Part shown: positions 54,001 through 64,000 of the stretch, one piece after another
Layout: each line of letters starts with the position of its first letter
How positions within the stretch are numbered: the first letter of the stretch is position 1
Assembly: GCA_033239525.1 (NCBI GenBank)
Contig: BSYO01000035.1
Span: 3,590,627-3,654,626, forward strand
Reading direction: 5' to 3'
DNA: 64,000 nucleotides
DNA from: Nepenthes gracilis
Taxonomy: Eukaryota > Streptophyta > Magnoliopsida > Caryophyllales > Nepenthaceae
Translations under genes and position numbers: made by a program
Notes under the pieces: model-generated
What the model was told of the DNA's origin: nothing
Database searches by the model: none
What the model saw: the letters and a program-made list of their open reading frames with translations, nothing else

Positions 54001-57000
54001 TGAAAAAAAAATGAAATGAGAAATAAAAAATGAAAAAATGAAAAAAATGAAAAAATAAAAAATGAAAAAATGAAAAAATAAAAAAAAAATAAAAAAAAAA
54101 TGAAAAGAAAAAATGAAAAATGAAATGAAAAAATAAAAAAAAAAAAAAATGAAAAAAATGAAAAATGAAAAAATGAAAAAATGAAAAAAAAAATAAAAAA
54201 AAATGAAAAAATGAAAAAAAAATGAAAAAAAAAAAAATGAAATGAAAAATGAAAAAATGTAAAAAAATAAAAAAATGAAAAAAAAAATGAAAAAATGAAA
54301 AAAATGAAAAAAAAAAATGAAAAAATAAAAAAAAAAATAAAAGGAAAAATGAAAAAAAAAAAATAAAAAAAAATGAAAAAATGAAAAAAAAAAAATGAAA
54401 ATGAAAAAAATAAAAAAAAAATGAAAAATGAAAAAATGAAATAGAAAAAAAATGAAAAAAAAAAAAAATGAAAAAAATAAAAAAAATAAAAATGAAAAAA
54501 AAAAAAAAAAAATGAAAAAAAAATGAAAAAAAAATAAAATGAAAAATAAAAAAAAAAAATGAAAAATGAAATGAAAAAAATAAAAAATGAAAAAAAAAAA
54601 AATAAAAAAAAATGAAAAAATAAAAAAAATGAAAAAAATAAAAAAATGAAATGAGAAATGAAAAAATGTAAATGAAAAATAAAAAAAATGAAAAATGGAA
54701 AATGAAAAATAAAAAAATAAAAAAAAATAAAAAAAAAAAAAAAATAAAATGAAAAATGAAAAAAAATGAAATGAGAAATGAAAAAATGAAAAAATGAAAT
54801 GCTTAAAAAAATAAAAATATGAAAAAGAAACCCTAAAAATGAAATGAAAACCCGAAAAAAAAGAAAACCTAAATGAAAAAAAAAAAAAATGAAATTAAAC
54901 CAAAAAAAAAATAAAAAAATGAAAAATGAAAAATAAAAATAAAACCCTAAATGTAAAAATGAAAAAAATGAAAAAAAATAAAAATAAAAAAAAAAAAATG
55001 AAAAAATAAAAAATGTAAAATGTAAAAATAAAAAAAAATAAAAAAAAAAAAAAAAAAATGTAAAAATGAAAAAAAAAATGAAAAAAAAATGAAAAAAAAA
55101 TGAAAAAAAAAAAAATAAAAAAAAAATGAAAAAATAAAAAATGAAATGAAAAAAATAAAAAAAAATAAAAAAAAAATGAAAAAAAAAATGAAATGAAAAA
55201 ATGTAAAAAAAAAAAAATAAAATGAAAAAAATGTAAAAATGAAAAATGAAAAAATGAAAAAATGAAAAAAAAATAAAATGAAAAAATGAAAAAATAAATG
55301 AAAAAATAGAAAAAATAAAAAACCTAAAATGAAAAAAAAAAATAAAAAAATGAAAAATGAAATGAAAAATGAAAAAATGAAAAAAAAAATGAAAAAATAA
55401 AATGAAAAAAAAAAAATGAAATAAAAAATGTAAAAAAAAAAAATGAAAAAAAAAAAATAAAAAAATAAAATGAAAAAAAAAATAAAAAATGAAAAAAAAA
55501 AAAAAAAAAAATAAAAAAAAAAAAATGAAAAAAAAAATGAAAAATAAAAAAAAATGAAAAAAATGAAAAAAAATAAAAATGAAATGAAAAATGGAAAAAA
55601 AATGAAATGAAAAATGAAAAAAAATGAAAAATGAAAAATGAAAAAATGTAAAAATAAAATGAAAAAAAATATAAAAAAAATGAAAAAAATGAAAAAAAAA
55701 AATGAGAAATGAAAAAATGTAAAATGAAATAAAAAAAAAAAAATGGAAAATGAAAAAATAAAAAATAAAATGAAAAAAAATAAAAAAAATGAAAAAATGA
55801 AAAAAATGAAAAAAAAATGAAAAAATGTAAAAAAAAAAAATGAAAAAATGAAAAAAAAATAAAAATGAAATGAAATGAAAAAAATGAAAAAAAAAAATAA
55901 AAAAATGGAAATGAAAAAAAAAATGAAAAAATGAAAAAAAATGAAAAAAAAAAAATGAAAAATGAAAAATGAAAAAAAAAAAAAAAAAAAAATGAAAAAA
56001 AAAAAAAATAAAAAAAAAAAAAAATGTAAAAATAAAAAAAAATGTAAAAAAAAATAAAAAAATAAAAAATATAAAATAAAAAAAAATGAAAAAAAAATGA
56101 AAAATAAAAAAATGAAAAAAAAAAATGAAAAATGAAAAAAATAAAATGAAAAAAAAAATGAAAAAAAATGAAATGAAAAATCAAAAAAATAAAAAAAAAA
56201 ATGAAAAAATGAAAAAAAAAAAAAAAAAAAAAAAAAAATGAAAAAAAAAAAAAAAATGAAAAAAATGAAAAAATGAAATGAAAAATGAAAAAAAATAAAA
56301 AAAATGAAATGAAAAAAATAAAAAAATGTAAAAATAAAAAAAAAAAATGAAAAATGAAAAATGAAAAAAAAAATAAAAAAAATAAAAAAAATAAAAATGA
56401 AATGAAAAAAAAAAAAAAAAAAAATGAAAAAATGAAAAAAAAAAAAGAAAAATGAAAAAAAAAATGAAAAATGAAAAAAATGTAAAAAAATGAAAAAATA
56501 AAAAAAATGAAAAAATGAAAAAAAAAATGAAAAGAAAAATTTAAAAAAATGAAAAAATAAAAAAAAAATAAAAAAATAAAAAAAAAAAAATATAAAAAAA
56601 ATGAAAAAAAAAAAAAAAATAAAAAAAAAAAAAAAAAAATGAAAAATAAAAAAAAAAAAAAAAATGAAAAAAAAAAAAAATGAAAAAAAAATAAAAAAAA
56701 AAAAAAAAAATGAAAAAAATAAAAAAATGTAAAAATGAAAAGGAAAAAATAAAAAAATAGAAATGAAAAAATGAAAAAAAATGAAATGAAAAATAAAAAA
56801 ATGAAAAAAAATGAAAAAAAAAATTAAAAAAAATGAAAAAATAAAATAAAAATAAAAATGAAAAAAAAATGAAAAATGAAAAGAAAAAAATAAAAAAAAA
56901 TAAAAATGAAAAATGAAAAAAAAAAAAATGAAAAAAAATGAAAAAATGAAAAAAAAAAAATGAAAAATAAATGAAAAAAAATAAAATGAAAAAATGAAAA

Positions 57001-60000
57001 AATAAAAATAAAATGAAAAAAAAATGAAAATGAAAAATGAAAAAAATAAAAAAAAATGAAAAAAAAAAAATGAAAAAATGAAAAATAAAAAATGAAAAAA
57101 TAAAATAAAAAAAATGAAAAAAATAAAAAAATGAAAAAAAAAAAAAAATGAAAAAATAAATAAATGAAAAATGAAAACCTGGATAAAAATGAAAAACCAA
57201 AAAAATGAAAAAAATGAAAAAATGAAAAAAAACCCTAAAAATTAAAACCTAAAAAAATGAAAAATGAAAAATGAAAAAAAATGAAAAAAAATGAAATGAA
57301 AAATAAAAAATAAAAAAATAAAATGAAAAAAAAAAAATGAAAAAAAAAAAAATAAAAAAATAAAAAAATGAAAAATAAAAAAAAAAAAAAATAATGAAAA
57401 AAAAAATAAAATGAAAAAATGAAAAAAAAAAAAAAATGAAAATGAAAAAATGAAAAAAAAATGTAAAAAAAATGAAAAAAAATGAAAAATGAAAAATGAA
57501 AAAAAAAATGAAAAATGAAAAAATGAAAAAATGAAAAAAAAAAAAAAAAAAAAAAATGAAAAAATGAAAAATGAAAATAGAAAAAATGTAAAAAAAAAAA
57601 TGAAAAAATGAAATGAAAAAATGTAAAAAAATGAAAAAATGAAAAAAAAATGAAAATGAAAAATGAAAAAAAAAAAAAAAATAAAAAAAAAATGAAAAAT
57701 GAAAAATGAAAAAAAAAATGAAAAAATGAAATGAAAAATGAAAAAATGAAATGAAAAAAATAAAAAAATAAAAATGAAAAAATAAAAAAAAAAAAAAAAA
57801 AAAAAATGAAAAAATGAAAAAAAATGAAAAAATGAAAAATGAAAATGAAAAAATATAAAAATGAAAAAAAAATGAAAAAATGAAAAAAATGAAAAAAATG
57901 AAAAGAAAAAAAAAAATGAAATGAAAAAAATAAAAAAAAAAAAAATGAAAAAATGAAATGAAAAATGAAAAAAAATGAAATGAAAAAATGAAAAAATAAA
58001 AAAAAAAAAAAAAAAATGATAAAATAAAAATGAAAAAAAAAAAAATGAAATGAAATGAAAAAAAAAAAAAAAAATAAACTCTAAAAAATGGAAAAAATGA
58101 AAAAATGAAATGAAAAACAAAAATAAAATGAAAAAACCCTAAAAATGAAAAAATAGAAAAAATGAAAAATAAAAAAATGAAAAAATGAAATGAAAAATAA
58201 AAAATGAAAAAAAATAAAATAAAAATGAAAAAATGTAAAAAATAAAAAAAAAAAAAAATGAAAAAAAAAAAAAATATAAAAATGAAAATTAAATGAAAAA
58301 ATAAAAAATGAAATGAAAAATAAAAAATGAAATGAAAAAATAAAAAAATAAAAAATGAAAAATGAAAAATGAAATGAAAAATGAAAAAAAAAATAAAAAA
58401 AAAAAAAAAAAAAATGAAAAATAAAATGAAAAAAAAAAAAAAAAATGGAAAAATGAAAAAATAAAATAAAAAATGAAAAATGAAAAAAAATAAAATGAAA
58501 AAAAAAAAAAAAAAAATGAAAAAATGAAAAAAATGAAAAAAAAAAAAAAAAAAAAATGAAAAAAATAAAAATGAAAAAAAAAAAAAAATAAAAAAAAATA
58601 AAAAAATGAAAAAAAAAAATGAAAAAATGAAATGAAAAATGAAAAAATAAAAAAATGAAATGAAAAATGAAAAAAATAAAAATGAAAAATGAAAAAAATA
58701 AAAAAAAATGAAAAAAAAATGAAAAATAAAAAAAAAAATGAAAAAAACAAAAATAAAAAAATGAAAAAAATGAAAAAAAATGAAAAAAATAAAAATGAAA
58801 AAAAATAAAAAATGAAAAAAAAATAAAAAATGAAATGAAAAATGTAAAAAAAAAAATGAAAAAATGAAAAAAAAATGAAAAATAAAAAAATGAAAAAAAA
58901 ATGAAAAAAAAATGAAAAATAAAAAAATAAAAAAAAAAAAATGAAAAAAAAAAAAAAAAAAAATGAAAAAATGAAAAAAAAAAATGAAAAAATGATAAAA
59001 TGAAAAATGAAAAAAAAAAATAAAAATAAAATGAAAAATGAAATGAAAAATGAAAAAAATGAAAAAAATGAAAAATAAAAAAAAAAATGAAATGAAAAAT
59101 AAAAAAAAATGAAAAATGAAAAAAAAAATGTAAAAAAAATGAAAAATAAAAAAAAAAAAAAAAAAAAAATGAAAAATAAAATGAAAAAATAAAAAATGAA
59201 AATGAAAAAATGTAAAAAAAATGAAAAATAAAAAAATGTAAACCCTAAAAAAAAAAAAAGAAAAAAAAAAATGAAAAAATGAAAAAAAAAATGAAAAAAT
59301 GAAAAAATGAAAAGAAAAATCCTAAAAATAAAATGAAAAAATGAAAAAAAAAAATAAAAAATGAAAAAATAAAATGAAAAATGAAAAAATAGAAAAATAA
59401 AAAAATAAAAAAATAAAAAAAAAAAAATGAAAAAAAAAAAATGAAATGAAAAATAAAAATGAAAAAATGAAAAAAAATAAAAAAAAATATAAAATAAAAA
59501 AATTTTAAAAATCAAATAAAAATGAAAAAACGAAAACGAAAAATGTAAAAAAATGTAAAAAACGAAATGAAAAGACGAAACGAAAATGAAAAAATCAAAA
59601 TGGCAAATGAAAAACAAATGAAAAATAAAAAAATGAAAAATCAAATGAAAAAAATGAAAAAAAAAATAAAAGGAAAAAATGAAAAATGAAAAGAGAAATG
59701 AAAATGAAAAATGAAAATGAGAAATAGAAAAAGAAAAAAAACGAAATAAAAAAGTCTTAAAAAGCAAACGAAGAAAAAATGAAAAATAAAAATGAAAAAA
59801 AAAAGAATAAAAAATGAAAAATGAACATGAAATGAAAATGAAAATGAAATGAGAATGAAAAAATAAAAAAAAAAAAAAATGAAAATGAAACTAAAAATGA
59901 AAACAAAAAATGTGAAAAATAAAAATTAAAAAAAATAAAAAAATAAAATGAAAATGAAAAAAAAGAAAAATAAAAATAAAATGAAATGAAAATGAAAAAA

Positions 60001-63000
60001 ATGAAATGAAAAATGAAATGTAAAAAAAAAAAATGAAAAATGAAATGAAAACGAAAAACGAAAAAATGAAAAAAAAAAAAAAAAAATGAAAAATGAAAAT
60101 GATGAAATGAAAAAAAAAAAAAATGGAAATGAAAAATGAAAAAATGAAAAAAATAAAAAAAAAAATGAAAAATCAAAAAAAATGAAAAATGGAAAAAAAA
60201 AATGAAATGAAAAAAATAAAAATGAAACGAGGAAAAATGAAAAAATAAAATAAAAAATGTAAAAAAAAGAAAAAAAAATAAAAAAATAAAATGAAAAATG
60301 TAAAATGAAAAAACAAAATAAAAAATAAAAATGAAAAAAATGAAAAAATGGAAAAGAAATGAAAAAATGAAAAAACGAAAATGAAAAGAAAAAAAATGAA
60401 AAAAAATGAAATAGAAAAATGAAAAAATAAAATGAAAAAAAAAAAAAATGAAAAAGAAAAATGAAAAAAAATGAAAAATAAAAATGTAAAAAAAAAAAGG
60501 AAAAAATGAAAAAAAATGAAAATAAAAAATAAAAAAAATGAAAAAAAAGAAAATGAAATGGAAATGAAAATGAAAAATGAAAATGAAAAATAAAAAAGAA
60601 TGAAAAATGAAAAAAAATTAAAAATGAAAAAAAAATGAAAAAATGAAAAAAAAAAAATGAAAAATGAAAAATGAAAGAGAAATGGAAAAATGAAAAAAAA
60701 TGAAAAACGAAATGAAAAAATGTAAAACGAAAAATGTAAAAATGAAAAATAAAAAATGAAAAATGAAACGGAAATGAAAAAAAAAAAATGAAAAATGTAA
60801 AATGAAAAATTAAAAATGAAAAATGAAAAATGAAAAAAAATAAAATAAAAAAAAAAAAAAAAAAATAAAATAAAAAAAAAAATGTAAAAAAATGAAAAAT
60901 GAAAAATAAAATGAAAAATAAAAAAATAAAAAAAAAATGAAAAAATGAAAATTAGAAAAATGAAAAAAAAAAATGAAAAAATAAAAAAAAAAAAAAAAAA
61001 ATGAAAAAATAAAATGAAAAATGAAAAACGAAAAAAATAAAAGGAAAAAATGAAAAAAAAAATGAAAAAATGAAAATGAAAATGAAAATGAAAATGAAAA
61101 ATGAAAAAATGAAATGAAAAATGAAAAATAAAATGAAAAAAAAAAAAAATAAAAAATGAAAAAAGAAAAAATGAAAAAGGAAAAAAAAAAAGAAAAAAAA
61201 AAAATGAAAACAAAAAATAAAAATGAAAAATATGAAATGAAAATGAAAAAATGAAATGAAAAATGAAAAAAAAAATGAAAGGAAAAATAAAAATGAAAAA
61301 ATAAATGAAAAAAAAAAAAAAAAAAAAAATGAAAAATGAAAAAAATGGAAATGAAAAATAAAAAAAAAAAATGAAAAATGAAAAAATAAAATAAAAAATG
61401 AAAAAAAAAAAAATAAAAAAAAAAATAAAAATGTAAAAAAATGAAAAAAAACGTAAAAAAAAAAAAATGAAAATAAAAACGAAAAACGAAAATAAAAAAA
61501 ATGAAAATGAAAAAAAAAAAAAAAATAAAATGAAAAATGAAAAAAAAAAAAATGAAATGAAAAAGAAAAATGAAAAAATGAAATGAAAAATAAAAAAAAA
61601 ATAAAATGAAAAATCAAAAAATGAAAAATGAAATGAAAAATGAAATGAAAATGAAAAATGAAAAATGAAAATGAAAAAATGAAAAAAAGAAATAAAAAAA
61701 TGTAAAAAAAAAATGAAAAATAAAAATGAAAAATGAAAATGAAAAGAAAAAAAAAAATAAAATGAAAAAATGAAAAAATGAAAAAAAAAAAAAAAAATAA
61801 AAAAAAATGAAAAAATGAAATGAAAAAATGTAAAAATGAAAAAAAAAAAAATGAAAAAAAATGAAAAAATGAAAAAATGAAATGAAAAAAAATAAAAATG
61901 TAAAAATGAAAAAGAAATGAAAAAAAAAAAAAAAAATGAAATGAAAATGAAAAAAAAAAAACGTAAAATGAAAAATGAAAAAAATGAAAAAAATGAAAAC
62001 AAAAAAATAAAAAATGGAAAATGAAAAAATGAAAAGGAAAAATGAAAAAATAAAAATGAAAAAAAAAAGAGAAATGAAAAAAAATGAAAATAAAAAATGA
62101 AAAAATGAAAATGAAAAAAAAAAAAAAAATGAAAAATGAAAAAATGAAAATGAAAAAAAAAAATGAAAAAATGAAAATCAAAAAATGAAAAAAAAAAAAA
62201 AAAATAAAAAAAAAAAAAAAAAAAAATAAAATAAAAAATAAAAAAAAAAAAAAAAAAATAAAAAAAATGAAAAAAAAAAAGAAATGAAAATGAAAAAATG
62301 AAATGAAAAAAAAAAAAATGAAAAATGAAAAATGAAATGAAAAAAAAAATGAAAATGAAAAAATGAAAATGAGAATGAAAAAATGTAAAAATGAAATGAA
62401 AAATGAAAATGAAATGAAAAAAAAAATAAAATGAAAAAATGAAAAATGAAAAAAAAGAAAATGAAAAATGAAAAAAATGAAAAAAATGAAAAAAAATGAA
62501 AAAAAAAAATGAAATGGAAAATGAAAAAATGAAATGAAAAAAAAAAAAAATGAAAAAAAATGAAAAAAAAAAAATGAAAAAACGAAAAATGAAAAATAAA
62601 AATAAAAAATAAAACGAAAAACAAAAAATGAAAATGAAAAAAGAAAAAAAAAATGAAAAATGAAAAAAAAAAATGAAAAAAAATAAAATGAAAAATGAAA
62701 AATGAAAAATGAAAAAATGAAAAATGAAAAATGAAAAAATGAAAAAAAAATGAAAATGAAAAAGAAATGAAAAATGAAAAAATAAAATGAAAATGAAAAA
62801 ACGAAAACGAGAAATGAAAAAATAAAAATGGAAAAATAAAAAATGAAAAAGAGAAATGAAAAATGAAAAAATGAAAAAAATGAAAAGAAAATGAAAAAAT
62901 GAAATGAAAAATGAAAATGAAAAATGAAAAATGAAAAAAAAAACGAAAAAAAATGAAAAAAAAAAATGAAAAATGAAAAATGAAAAAATGAAATGAAAAC

Positions 63001-64000
63001 GAAAAAATGAAAAAAAAAATGAAATGGATGAAAATGAAAAATGAAATGAAAAATGAAAAGGAAAATGAAAAATGAAAAAATGAAAAAATAAAAAATGAAA
63101 AAAAATGAAAAATGAAAAAATGAAATGAAATGAAAAATGAAAAAAAAATGAAAATGAAAAATAAAATGAAAATGAAAAATGAAAAAAAAAAAAAATGAAA
63201 AATGAAAAATAAAATGAAAAAAAAAATGAAATGAAAATGAAAAAAAAAAAAAAAATGAAAAATGAAAAAAAAAATAAAACGAAAACAGAAAAAAAAATGA
63301 AATGAAAAAATAAAAAAAAAATGAAATGAAAAATAAAAAAATAAAATGAGAAATGAAAAAATGAAAATAAAAAATAAAATGAAATGAAAAAAAAAAAAAA
63401 TGAAAAATGAAATGAAAAATGAAAAAAAAAAAAAAAAACGAAAAATAAAAAAATGAAAAAACGAAAAATGAAAAAAAAAACGTAAAAAAAATGAAAAAAA
63501 AATGAAAAAATGAAAAAAAAAAATGAAAAAATAAAATGAAAAAAAAATAAAAATGAAAAATGAAAAAAATGAAAAATGAAAAAAATGAAAAAAAAAAAAT
63601 AAAAATGAAATGAAAAATGAAAAAATGAAATGAAAAATGAAAAAAAAAAAAATGAAAATGAAACGAAATGAAAAATAAAAAAAATAAAATGAAAATGAAA
63701 AAAAAAATGAAAATGAAAAATAAAATGAAAAATGAAAAACAAAAAAAAAAAAAATAAAAATGAAAAATGAAAATAAAATGAAAATAAAAAAAAAAAATGA
63801 AATGAAAAAAAAAAAATGAAATGAAAAATGAAAAAATGAAAAAAAATAAAAATGAAATGAAAAATGAAAAAAAAATGAAAAATAAATGAGAAATGAAAAA
63901 AAAATAAAAATGAAAATGAAAAAATGAAAAAAATGAAAATGAAAAATGAAATGAAAAATGAAAAAAATGAAAAAAAAAATAAAAAAATGAAATGAAAAAT
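54001..64000. repeat. 10-kb degenerate (TGAAAAA/TAAAAAA)n tract with rare CCCTAAA units
   Basis: Almost every T stands alone, followed by an optional G and then a run of A. Spacing between successive Ts varies from about 5 to more than 15, most often 7-8. C is nearly absent. Five exact CCCTAAA heptamers occur, at 54831, 54945, 57233, 58137 and 59243, along with near-matches such as CCCGAAA (54851), TCCTAAA (59320) and several ACCTAAA. All are on the plus strand; TTTAGGG was not seen. From about 59500 onward ACGAAA, ATCAAA, GAGAAA and GGAAAA variants become more common. Minus-strand frames of up to 1189 codons (Phe/Ser/His/Ile only) arise because this composition cannot spell a stop. The tract continues to the window end. 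Confidence 0.9.

Noticed and set aside
54001..64000. Very long minus-strand open frames (286 to 1189 codons) rich in Phe, Ser, His and Ile
   Set aside because: The tract lacks the plus-strand strings TTA, CTA and TCA in most of its length, so stops cannot occur on the minus strand. The frames follow from composition and have no domains.

Overview
This window looks like nuclear DNA of a flowering plant. The one intact host gene has nine exons with plant-type splice sites. It encodes a protein that reads colinearly as the plant urea/H+ symporter DUR3. The rest is mostly AT-rich, heavily decayed LTR retrotransposon sequence of the kind that fills large plant genomes. I cannot name the species.

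Layout. Positions 1-4543 are AT-rich and hold two antisense LTR-like remnants. Positions 6086-8730 hold a decayed Ty3/gypsy pol, followed by its LTR (A), which begins at 8787. LTR A is split by an antisense LTR of a related family (B, 9030-10139 and 20422-22210). LTR B is itself split by a complete but dead Ty3/gypsy element (C, 10140-20421) with LTRs of about 2.8 kb. LTR A resumes at 22211 and runs to 23673. Another LTR-like block (E, about 23798-26642) carries minisatellites. An antisense, inactive L1-type LINE fills about 26880-30525. A further gypsy-type LTR (D, about 30530-39166) is interrupted by a well-delimited Ty1/copia element (31662-37173), which has near-identical 740/736-bp LTRs, a perfect TGTGG target duplication and a broken gag-pol. 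Positions 39167-43560 hold more antisense LTR pieces and a copia-type gag relic.

The host gene lies at 46055-52110 on the minus strand. Its nine exons join without a stop into 712 codons, and one intron uses a GC-AG border. A gypsy LTR, primer-binding site and start of gag follow at about 52550-53900, ending in 100 Ns (53901-54000).

Positions 54001-64000 are a 10-kb, almost purely A/T/G tract of degenerate TGAAAAA/TAAAAAA units. It contains a few exact CCCTAAA plant-telomere heptamers, all in one orientation. The long Phe/Ser/His-rich open frames on its minus strand come from base composition and are not genes. The tract is either a genuine degenerate telomere-like satellite or an assembly or basecalling artefact, and it is the most unusual object here.

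No new multigene system was found. The best leads are the 10-kb tract, the shared noncoding boxes and splice-site-like signals in otherwise divergent long LTRs, the nested insertion history, and the intact transporter gene surrounded by repeats.
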